Assembly (NCBI GenBank): GCA_965202845.1
Contig: OZ241856.1
Span: forward strand, 496,001-560,000
DNA: 64,000 bases
From: CBDATA01 sp965202845
GTDB lineage: Bacteria; Acidobacteriota; Vicinamibacteria; Marinacidobacterales; Marinacidobacteraceae
Reading direction: 5' to 3'
Under the pieces are notes generated by a model. That model was not told where the DNA came from. It worked only from the letters and a program-made list of their open reading frames with translations, and searched no databases. Position 1 is the stretch's first letter; each line of letters begins with the position of its first letter. A program made the translations under genes and the position numbers. Below are positions 8,253-15,395 of the stretch, in pieces.

Positions 8253-9749
8253 GTGTCGAACGCCCTGGAAAGCCTCCGCCACTTCGTTCCCGAGCTGATC
8301 CTGGTGGGGACGCTCGCCGCCGTGATCGTGGCCGACCTCATGACCTGGCGCCGCAGCCCCTCGAACCGGAACCTGCTGGTCGGAATCACCCTCGCGGGGC
8401 TTCTGGCCGCCTTCGGCGTATCGCTCGGCGGGATGGAGGGCAGCGGAACCGCGCTGTTCGCTTCGATGGTGGCCGACGACGGTCTGCTCGGCGTGCTCCG
8501 GCCGCTGTTCGCGCTCACCGCCATCTTCGTGCTGCTCTTCTCGCTCCGGAACCGGGAGCTCGAAGGCGTGCGGATGGGCGAGATGGTCGCCCTGCTGGTG
8601 ACGGTCACCGTGGCGCTGATGTGGATGGCGGGCGCGATGAACCTGGCGATGATCTACCTGTCGCTGGAGACGGTGTCGATCACCTCCTACATCATGGTCG
8701 GCTACCTCAGCAGCGACCGGCTCTCCAACGAGGCTTCGCTCAAGTACATCCTGTTCGGGGCGGTCTCGACCGGGGTGATGCTCTTCGGGCTGTCCCTGCT
8801 GTACGGCCTCACCGGCACGCTGGACATCCACGGCATCCAGCAGGCGCTCGTCGCCCGGGAAGGGGCGAACGCCGGCGCCATCCTCATGACGCTGGCGCTG
8901 ATCGCCGCCGGGGTCGGCTTCAAGATCGCCGCCGCGCCCTTCCACTTCTGGTGTCCCGACGTGTACACCGGCGCGCCCACCCCGGTGACCGCCTTCCTCT
9001 CGGTCGGCCCGAAGGCGGCCGGATTCGCGGTGCTGATCCGCCTCTTCCACGCGGCGCTGGCCACTCCGAGCGGGGAGGGAACCTTCCAGGCGGTGGCCGG
9101 GGCGAACGCCCAGGGACTCCTCATCGGGCTGTCGGTCCTCACCATGACGCTCGGCAACGTCGCGGCGCTCCGGCAGACCAACCTGAAACGGCTGCTGGCC
9201 TACTCCTCCATCGCCCATGCCGGCACCATCCTGATGGCCGCCGCGGTGTTCTCGCGGGAGGGAATCGAGGCCATCGCCATGTACCTGGTGGTCTACCTGT
9301 TCATGAACCTGGGCGCCTTCCTGGTGGTCATCCTGGTCCACCGGGCGACCGAAAGCTTCGAGCTGGACGGATACCGGGGCTTCTGGCGGCGCTCCCCGAT
9401 GCTCACCATCGCGATGGGCGTTCTGATGCTCTCGCTGACCGGGTTGCCTCCCTTCGCCGGGTTCCTCGCCAAGTACCACGTGTTCGCCGCCGTCATCCAG
9501 GCCGATCTCGCCTGGGTCGCGGTGGTCGGGGCGCTCAACAGCGCGGTGTCGGCGTTCTACTACGTCCGGGTGCTCCGGGTGATGTTCCTGGATTCGCAGC
9601 CGGAAGCGGCGCCGGCGGCCTTCGGGCTCGCGCGGCTCGACGCCGTCTTGCTTTTTCTCCTGGTAGTTCCTAACATTCTGGGGCTGCTGTTCTGGGGATC
9701 CCTGATCCGGATCACCGAGCCGGCCAGCCGCATTCTCGCCATGGGGTGA
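8253..9749 (+). CDS. nuoN: NADH-quinone oxidoreductase subunit N
   Basis: 498 aa from GTG 8253, about 14 transmembrane helices. It is an antiporter-like proton-pumping subunit (Proton_antipo_M domain). Recognisable motifs are YLSLETVSITSYIMVGY, GVGFKIAAAPFHFWCPDVY, and LAYSSIAHAGTILM, with LTGLPPFAGFLAKYHVF near the C-terminus. PDVYTGAPTPVTAFLSV assigns it to NuoN rather than NuoL or NuoM. It is the only antiporter-type subunit in this operon. Confidence 0.95.
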   Translation: MSNALESLRHFVPELILVGTLAAVIVADLMTWRRSPSNRNLLVGITLAGLLAAFGVSLGGMEGSGTALFASMVADDGLLGVLRPLFALTAIFVLLFSLRNRELEGVRMGEMVALLVTVTVALMWMAGAMNLAMIYLSLETVSITSYIMVGYLSSDRLSNEASLKYILFGAVSTGVMLFGLSLLYGLTGTLDIHGIQQALVAREGANAGAILMTLALIAAGVGFKIAAAPFHFWCPDVYTGAPTPVTAFLSVGPKAAGFAVLIRLFHAALATPSGEGTFQAVAGANAQGLLIGLSVLTMTLGNVAALRQTNLKRLLAYSSIAHAGTILMAAAVFSREGIEAIAMYLVVYLFMNLGAFLVVILVHRATESFELDGYRGFWRRSPMLTIAMGVLMLSLTGLPPFAGFLAKYHVFAAVIQADLAWVAVVGALNSAVSAFYYVRVLRVMFLDSQPEAAPAAFGLARLDAVLLFLLVVPNILGLLFWGSLIRITEPASRILAMG

Positions 9750-9793
9750 GCCGGAGCGCATCCCCCCACTCTTTCCCCAAGGAGATCACTTCG

Positions 9794-10051
9794 ATGTCAT
9801 TCTGGATCGCCGAACCCTGCATCGGCACGAAGGACACCGCCTGCGTGGACGTGTGTCCGGTGGACTGCATCCATCCCACCAGCGAGGAGGACGGATTCGA
9901 GGAGGCGAAGCAGCTCTACATCGACCCCGACACCTGCATCGACTGCGGGGCGTGCGAGCCCGCCTGCCCGGTGACCGCCATCTTTCCGGACGAGGACCTG
10001 CCGGAGAAGTGGGCCGAGTACCGGGAGATCAACACCAACTTCTACGCCTGA
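9794..10051 (+). CDS. fdxA: 7Fe ferredoxin (FdxA type)
   Basis: 85 aa. The start ATG 9794 has a good AAGGAG ribosome-binding site (9779-9784). The N-terminal motif CIGTKDTACVDVCPVDCI and the second motif CIDCGACEPACPVTAIF give one 3Fe-4S or 4Fe-4S cluster and one 4Fe-4S cluster, as in the Azotobacter/Thermus 7Fe class. It is a soluble electron carrier. Its place directly behind the nuo genes makes it a candidate electron donor for this complex, which lacks the NADH module in this operon; that link is inferred. Confidence 0.92.
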   Translation: MSFWIAEPCIGTKDTACVDVCPVDCIHPTSEEDGFEEAKQLYIDPDTCIDCGACEPACPVTAIFPDEDLPEKWAEYREINTNFYA

Positions 10052-10160
10052 TCCCGCCCGCTGCCGGCGCCTCCTCGGAGGCGGGGCGGCCGCGGCTCTG
10101 GTTCTTTTCGGCTGCGCCGGGGTCCGCGGCCCGACCCCGCCGGACGCCGCCGCCGTCGCC

Positions 10161-11240
10161 TTGGGTTTGCGGACCCGCGCCGAAATGGAGAGCGCGCTCC
10201 CGCTGGATGCTTCCCTGGGGGAGCGGGTCTCCCGGATGGTCGGTCGGATGGTCGGCGGCGCCGAACCGTGGCGGGTGCTGATCACCGACCGACCCGTCCC
10301 GGAGGCGCATCTGTTCGCCGACCGCACCCTGCACCTGTCCCGGGGCGCCTTGGTCGATCGGGCCGGTCCGGAGTCGCTCCGGGAGCTTTTCCAGCGCGCC
10401 GAGGATGTCTACGGAACCGGATTCCGGGACCCGGAGACCCGCGCTCTGACGCCCCAGCCGGCGAGGCTGGACCCGACGATGGCGGATTCCGGCGTTCCCG
10501 AGTCCGGCGTTCCCGAGTCCGGCCGGGACGACTGGCTGGACCTGCTGGACGGCCTCGTGTTCGGCGAACCCGCCCGAATGGGGGCCGAACGGGATGGGGA
10601 GGTGTTCCTGACCGGCGCCGGCCTGCGCCTGCTGCTGCCGGATGGATTCGCGTTCCAGTCCCACGTCGGGGAGCGCTTCGACGCCGCCAGCGATGCGGGC
10701 CGCTGGTTTCATGTGGACCACCAGTCTCCGGGGGCGGAAACGCTCGACTCCCCGGAGGCGGACCTCGAGGCGGAGCGCGAGCAGTTCACCCAGCTCGCCC
10801 GGATGCTCGAGCCGGTTGCGATGGCGGAGGCGGTTCGCGTCCGGAACTGGCTGGGAGTCCGCGGCCGCCGGGTGGTGGACGGCGCGGTCGCCGCGCTGGT
10901 CGCGCTGGTGGCGGTTCCGCCCGGAAGCCTGCATCTTGAACTGGAATGCGGCGCGACGCCGTTTCGGACGTGCGAGCGGGAGTTCCTGGGCGTCCTTGAA
11001 TCGATGCGCGATCTCGACGGGGTCGAACCTCCGGGAGCGCTGCGGGTCGTCGCCTTCGCCCCGCCTGCTTCCGCCGCCGGCCGCACGGCGCGCGCAATTC
11101 TTCAAGAATCCGCAAGCGATGCGCCCATCGAAGCGCTCCTCCGGTTGAACCGGGGCTTCCTCGAGCTCCCCCTGGCGCCGGGCGACCGGCTCCTGCTGCT
11201 GCGCCGCGATCCCCCGGCGGCGCCTTCGTCCCTCCGATGA
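10161..11240 (+). CDS. M48-peptidase-like lipoprotein lacking the zinc motif; start uncertain
   Basis: From TTG 10161 the product is 359 aa. The same open frame extends back to about 9975 and encodes, at 10083-10121, AAAALVLFGCAG, a convincing lipobox. No ATG, GTG or TTG precedes it, only CTG 10098, so the true start is unresolved. The first 100 residues (VLITDRPVPEAHLFADRT then LHLSRGALVDRAG) resemble the beta-hairpin and helix that precede the catalytic helix of M48 lipoproteins. The HExxH expected next is absent (ESLRELFQRAEDVY). A 15-nt tandem repeat encodes SGVPESGVPESG. The gene overlaps the next start by 4 nt. The family link is tentative. Confidence 0.55.
   Translation: MGLRTRAEMESALPLDASLGERVSRMVGRMVGGAEPWRVLITDRPVPEAHLFADRTLHLSRGALVDRAGPESLRELFQRAEDVYGTGFRDPETRALTPQPARLDPTMADSGVPESGVPESGRDDWLDLLDGLVFGEPARMGAERDGEVFLTGAGLRLLLPDGFAFQSHVGERFDAASDAGRWFHVDHQSPGAETLDSPEADLEAEREQFTQLARMLEPVAMAEAVRVRNWLGVRGRRVVDGAVAALVALVAVPPGSLHLELECGATPFRTCEREFLGVLESMRDLDGVEPPGALRVVAFAPPASAAGRTARAILQESASDAPIEALLRLNRGFLELPLAPGDRLLLLRRDPPAAPSSLR
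10491..10520 (+). repeat. two tandem copies of a 15-nt unit inside a coding region
   Basis: GGCGTTCCCGAGTCC occurs twice head to tail and encodes GVPES twice. It is in frame and changes only the length of a linker. Confidence 0.8.
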
Positions 11241-12373
11241 GCGCCAGCGATTCCCGACGGGAGTTCCAGGTCGGGCGGGTGTTCGGGATCCCGATCCGGA
11301 TGCATCTCTCGTGGCTGCTCTTCGGCGGGGCGCTCGCGGCGTGTCTTGCGGTCATTCACGCCCGCAGCGGCGCCGAGGTGGGCTGGGCGACGGCGGTCGG
11401 TTTCGGCCTGGTCACCGCTGTCTGCTTCGCCGCTTCGGTGGTGGCGCACGAGCTGGCGCACGCGGTCGTCGCCGCCCGCAACGGTCGCGAGGCGCCGGCG
11501 ATCCGCCTGGAATTCGCCGGCGGCCGCACCGAGGTCGGCGACGGTCCGGAGAGCGCGGGCGCCGAATTCCGGATCGCGCTGGCCGGTCCCCTCATCACGC
11601 TGGCGCTTCTGATCGCGCTGGTCGGGCTGATGTTCGCCGACTGGCTTCCGCCGGCCGGCGTCCGGATCGCCGAACACCTGGCGCTGATGAACGGGCTGCT
11701 CCTCGCCTTCAACTTGATCCCGGCGCTCCCCCTGGACGGCGGCCGGCTGCTTCGCGCCATGCTGTGGAAGATCTGGGATCAGCCGGCCGCCGCCAGCCGG
11801 GCTGCCGCCGCCAGCGGCCGGGCCTTTTCGTTGCTGCTGATGGCGCTCGGCGCGCTCGGCCTGTTCGCGGGCGGCGGAGGCGCGCGGATTCTGGTGGGCG
11901 TCTGGTTCCTCCTCATGGGAATCCACCTCCGGCGGGTTTCCCGCGAAGTCACGCGCCACCTCTGGCTGGGCGAGGCGCTCGCCGGACTCGAAGCCGGGCA
12001 CGTGCTCGATTACCGGGTGCGCGCCGTGCAGCAAAACGCCCCGGTGCGCGAGATCGAGGAGCAGCAACCGGAATTCCCCGAGATTCCGGTGGTGGACGAG
12101 AGTCGCCTCCTCGGATCGGTCCGGCTGGAGGATGTGCGCAGCTGCCCCGGGAGTCGGCGGGAAACGGCGACCGCCGCCGACCTGATGCGCCCGGAGATCC
12201 TGCGCCGGACGCTCGCTCCCGGGGACGCGGCGCTGCGGGCGTTCGCCCTGCTGTCCTCCGGCGACGCCAGGGCGGTTGCGATCGTGGATCGCGACGCGCT
12301 GGTCGGGGTGGTCACGATGGAGGCGCTCAACCGGCGCCTCGCGCTCCGCCTGACCGAGGGCCAGGGAAACTGA
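11237..12373 (+). CDS. M50 site-2-type intramembrane metalloprotease with C-terminal CBS-like region
   Basis: 378 aa. An N-terminal RMHLSWLLFGGAL segment is followed by the zinc motif HELAHAVVAARNG near residue 74 and by the second motif NLIPALPLDGGRLLRAM, both in hydrophobic helices. Residues about 245-378 look like a CBS pair (PEIPVVDESRLLGSVRLEDV and AVAIVDRDALVGVVTMEAL), which in relatives senses nucleotides. The protein probably cleaves membrane-bound substrates; the substrate is unknown. It overlaps the preceding gene (ATGA) and is followed 5 nt later by a flavin-binding protein. Confidence 0.88.
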   Translation: MSASDSRREFQVGRVFGIPIRMHLSWLLFGGALAACLAVIHARSGAEVGWATAVGFGLVTAVCFAASVVAHELAHAVVAARNGREAPAIRLEFAGGRTEVGDGPESAGAEFRIALAGPLITLALLIALVGLMFADWLPPAGVRIAEHLALMNGLLLAFNLIPALPLDGGRLLRAMLWKIWDQPAAASRAAAASGRAFSLLLMALGALGLFAGGGGARILVGVWFLLMGIHLRRVSREVTRHLWLGEALAGLEAGHVLDYRVRAVQQNAPVREIEEQQPEFPEIPVVDESRLLGSVRLEDVRSCPGSRRETATAADLMRPEILRRTLAPGDAALRAFALLSSGDARAVAIVDRDALVGVVTMEALNRRLALRLTEGQGN

Positions 12374-12378
12374 AGGAC

Positions 12379-13050
12379 ATGACAAACAGGATTTTGCCGA
12401 CCGAAAGAAGCCGGATCCGGCGGCTTCCGGCCCGGGGCAGCCACGACCGGGAGCTCATCCACCGCATCCTCGACGAGGGGCTGGTGGCGCACGTCGGCTT
12501 CGTCATGGACGGCGCTCCGTTCGTGATCCCGATGGGGTACGCCCGGGACGGCGAACGGATCCTGCTGCACGGCTCGGCGAAAAGCCGGTTGCTGGGGCTG
12601 CTCGCGGGCGGCGTCGAAGTGGCGGTGACCGTCACCCTGCTGGACGCCCTGGTGTTCGCCCGCTCCGCGTTCCATCACTCGATGAATTACCGGTCGACGG
12701 TGATCCTGGGCAGGGCGTCCCCGGTCGAAGACCCGGCGGAAAAGCTGCGAGCGCTGGACGTCCTGCTCGAAAAGCTGGTCCCCGGCCGGCTCGGCGAGAC
12801 GAGGCCGCCGAACCCGGTCGAGCTGAAGGCGACGCTGGTGGCTTCGGTGCCCATCCGGGAGGCCACCGCCAAATGCCGCACCGGGCCTCCCTCGGACGAC
12901 GAGGAGGATCTCGAACTTCCCTGGTGGGCCGGCCTGGTTCCGGTGCGGACCCGGTTCGGCCCGCCCGAACCGGCGCCGGACCTTCGCCCCGGCGCGGCGA
13001 CGCCGGTTTCCGCCTCCGGCTACAGGCGTCCGCCAGGGGGCTCTCGCTAG
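12379..13050 (+). CDS. pyridoxamine 5'-phosphate oxidase-related flavin-binding protein
   Basis: 223 aa. It matches the FMN-binding split-barrel group often called flavin-nucleotide-binding or nitroimidazole-resistance-like proteins: RGSHDRELIHRILDEG, AHVGFVMDGAPFVIPMGYA, LLHGSAKSRLL and SAFHHSMNYRSTVILG. The enzymatic reaction is not predictable from sequence. A Pro-rich C-terminal tail follows the fold. ATG 12379 is chosen because homology begins within 15 residues of it. It lies 5 nt after the M50 gene, so co-transcription is likely. Confidence 0.82.
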   Translation: MTNRILPTERSRIRRLPARGSHDRELIHRILDEGLVAHVGFVMDGAPFVIPMGYARDGERILLHGSAKSRLLGLLAGGVEVAVTVTLLDALVFARSAFHHSMNYRSTVILGRASPVEDPAEKLRALDVLLEKLVPGRLGETRPPNPVELKATLVASVPIREATAKCRTGPPSDDEEDLELPWWAGLVPVRTRFGPPEPAPDLRPGAATPVSASGYRRPPGGSR

Positions 13051-13067
13051 ACTCCCCCCTCACCGGG

Positions 13068-14327
13068 ATGTACGACAACCGATTCCCCCCGTCCCGCTTC
13101 GTGGCGGCGCTGCTCTTCACGGCGGCGGGCGCGACGCTTTCCGCGATCCTGCTCTATCGGCACCACGGGCTGGACCGGAGCGCGCTCGGCGCCGCGATCT
13201 GCGATCCGGCGAGCGCCGGTTGCGCGACGGTGGCGGCGAGCTCCTGGTCGTCGGTGCTGGGCGTTCCGCTGGCGGCGATCGGCTTGGCGTTCTTCGTCTC
13301 GCTGGGGATGCTCTTCGGGTTCTCGCTGCTCGCCGGAACCCGGCGGGGGGCGGCGACGCCGGCGCGGCTGGCGTTTTGGGTGGTCGTCCTGGCGCTCGCG
13401 GTGGATGCGTTCCTGCTCGGCGTGCAGACGTTCGCCATCGAAGCCTACTGTTCCCTCTGCCTTTGGACCTACGCGGCGAACCTCGGGATCCTGGTCTCGC
13501 TGGCGCCGGTGGTCCGCATGCATGCAACCCCACGGGAGAATGATGACGTGGAACGATTTCTGGTACGCGCCTGGGGCCTCACGACCGGCCTCATCGTGGT
13601 TGCGGTCCTGGTGCTGAACCAGGGCCTGGGCGAGCGGGCCGCGGCGGGCGACCTGTCCATTCTGGGCGTCGAGTCGTCGGCCGAGGTCCCGGCGTCCCTG
13701 CACGTGACGCACGCGGGCGCCTTTCCGGGCGGGCAGTGGCGGAACCCCACCTTCCGCCAGCAGCGCCCGGTGGAGGTTTCGCTGGAGGGCGCCCCGGTGA
13801 AGGGGGCCGCCGACGCGCCGGTGAAGATCGTCACCTTTTCCGACTTTCTTTGCCCGTCATGCCAGAATTTCGCGCGCGCCTTCGACCAGTACGCGCGGGG
13901 GGCGCGCGGCCCCCATGTGTCGCTCCACTACCGCAACTACCCGCTGGACACCTGCGTCCCGCAGATTCCCCGCTCCATCCATCCGGGCGCCTGCACGGTG
14001 GCGCGGGGCGCCATCTGCGCCACCCGGCTCGGGAAATTCTGGGAATACCACGACGCGGTCTACGCCGCCCCGCCCAGCAACCCCTCGGAGCGGGACGTGA
14101 CGCGCATCGCCGAAGGCGTGGGTCTGGATGGCGACGCCTTCGCCGCCTGTCTCGGCGATGCGGAGACCGAGGCCGACCTCCAGCGGGACATCGGCGAAGC
14201 GATACGGCTGCGGGTCACCGGCACCCCCAGTATCTTCATCAACGGTCGCCGACTGCCGAGCCTGAACGACTTTTCCGACGCGGTTCTCTGGGAGCTGGAG
14301 CGGGCCGGCGTCGTGGAGCCTGACTGA
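13068..14327 (+). CDS. VKOR-DsbA fusion (disulfide-bond formation)
   Basis: 419 aa. Residues about 10-160 form a four-helix vitamin K epoxide reductase domain with the loop cysteines ICDPASAGCATV and the active pair AYCSLCLW. Another transmembrane helix leads to a periplasmic thioredoxin-fold domain with the CPSC active site (FSDFLCPSCQNFARAF) and the cis-Pro segment VTGTPSIFINGRRL. VKOR re-oxidises the DsbA-like domain using quinone, so the fusion is a self-contained oxidative folding system. It contains extra cysteines (DTCVPQIP, HPGACTVARGAIC), as seen in some DsbA relatives. It lies 17 nt after the flavin-binding protein gene. Confidence 0.92.
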   Translation: MYDNRFPPSRFVAALLFTAAGATLSAILLYRHHGLDRSALGAAICDPASAGCATVAASSWSSVLGVPLAAIGLAFFVSLGMLFGFSLLAGTRRGAATPARLAFWVVVLALAVDAFLLGVQTFAIEAYCSLCLWTYAANLGILVSLAPVVRMHATPRENDDVERFLVRAWGLTTGLIVVAVLVLNQGLGERAAAGDLSILGVESSAEVPASLHVTHAGAFPGGQWRNPTFRQQRPVEVSLEGAPVKGAADAPVKIVTFSDFLCPSCQNFARAFDQYARGARGPHVSLHYRNYPLDTCVPQIPRSIHPGACTVARGAICATRLGKFWEYHDAVYAAPPSNPSERDVTRIAEGVGLDGDAFAACLGDAETEADLQRDIGEAIRLRVTGTPSIFINGRRLPSLNDFSDAVLWELERAGVVEPD

Positions 14328-14343
14328 CGGAGGAGGCGCCAAG

Positions 14344-14745
14344 GTGCACGAAATCCACTTCCTGCCGGTGCTGGTCGCCGGCTTCATCCCCATGATTTTG
14401 GGCATGATCTGGTACGGGCCGCTCTTCGGGAAGCAGTGGCTGGCGCTGGTCGGACGCACCGAGGAGGAGATTCGCAAGGACTTCAATCCGCTGAAGACCT
14501 ATGGCGTCTCCTTCGTGCTGGCGCTGGTCACCGCCGTCGTGCTCCAGCAGCTGCTGGCGGATGTCGGCGGCGGCGCGATGGCCGGCGCGCACGTCGCGCT
14601 GCTGGCGACCATCGGCTTCCTGCTCCCCCTGGGCTACCAGGGGTTCGCCTTCGAGGGGCGCAAGGGCGCGCTGGCGGCGATGAACGTGGGCTACAACGGG
14701 GTCGCGCTTCTGGGACAGGCGATGCTGCTCGCCGTCTGGCGCTGA
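14344..14745 (+). CDS. DUF1761 membrane protein
   Basis: 133 aa from GTG 14344. The N-terminus HFLPVLVAGFIPMILGMIWYGPLFGKQWL is characteristic of DUF1761, followed by three more hydrophobic helices. The function is unknown. It starts 16 nt after the VKOR-DsbA gene with GGAGG upstream and overlaps the convergent transferase gene by 55 bp at its 3' end. Confidence 0.8.
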   Translation: MHEIHFLPVLVAGFIPMILGMIWYGPLFGKQWLALVGRTEEEIRKDFNPLKTYGVSFVLALVTAVVLQQLLADVGGGAMAGAHVALLATIGFLLPLGYQGFAFEGRKGALAAMNVGYNGVALLGQAMLLAVWR

Positions 14746-15395
14746 TCTCCGAGAAGATTCCGCACCCGGGGCAGCCGCTCCGGGAAGCGCGCCGCCAGCC
14801 GTCGCAGCCGGTCCACGTCCTCGGGTCGGTCCACGTCCCAGTGGCTTCGCAGCAGCCCCGCCCGCAAACCGGCGTCGCCCGCCGCCTGGAGCGTGTCCCG
14901 CAGCGCGTCCCCGGTCCCCCACCGGACGCGCCGCAGCAGACGCCGGATGCGTTCGGCGTCCAGGGCGCTTCTGGCGAACCCGATCAGGACGAAGCCGCCG
15001 TCCTCGGCGGGAGCGAGCGTCAGCTCTTCAGTTTCGAGCGCGCGGAAGGCGTCCGCCAGAAGCCCGTCCGGAAGCAGCGGGGCGTCCGAGCCGAGAACCA
15101 CGACGCGCCCGGCGCCCGCTTCAGCCGCCCGTCCGACCGCCCGCGCGATGCGGGCTCCGAGATCGCCGGTTCCCTGGGGACGGAGCGTCCAGCCCGCTGG
15201 AAGCGGGATGGACGGTCCGACGAGGCACAGGTCCCGTTCGTGGTCGGGCGCCTGCCGGTCCAGGTCGTCGATCAGGTCCAGCAGCATGGCGCGCTGGAGC
15301 GTCGCCGCCCCCTCCCGCCCCAGGATTGGGACGAGGCGGGTCTTCGCGGGAAAACGCGAGAAGACGAGGATGCGGGTCGGCCCGACGCGGGTCAG
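14691..15395 (-). CDS. TIGR04282/DUF2064 transferase (rSAM/selenodomain-associated transferase 1), apparent CTG start
   Basis: The family N-terminus, normally containing GxxKTRL, is read as ILVFSRFPAKTRLVPILG upstream of the first ATG (15287), so ATG 15287 cannot be the true start. The only plausible upstream codon is CTG 15395, which overlaps the TGA of the preceding gene (CTGA) like the ATGA couplings nearby, giving 234 aa. Other motifs: VVLGSDAPLLPDG (metal and sugar-nucleotide site), APAEDGGFVLIGF and SHWDVDRPEDVDRL. The KTRL loop is shorter than usual. It belongs to the GT-A nucleotidyl/glycosyltransferase group; the substrate is unknown. Confidence 0.72.
   Translation of the reverse strand: MTRVGPTRILVFSRFPAKTRLVPILGREGAATLQRAMLLDLIDDLDRQAPDHERDLCLVGPSIPLPAGWTLRPQGTGDLGARIARAVGRAAEAGAGRVVVLGSDAPLLPDGLLADAFRALETEELTLAPAEDGGFVLIGFARSALDAERIRRLLRRVRWGTGDALRDTLQAAGDAGLRAGLLRSHWDVDRPEDVDRLRRLAARFPERLPRVRNLLGDQRQTASSIACPRSATPL

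Noticed and set aside
7848..9761. 637-codon minus-strand frame opposite nuoK-nuoN
   Set aside because: It is the mirror of membrane-protein codons (His/Gln/Glu/Arg-rich); nuoK and nuoN are unmistakable.
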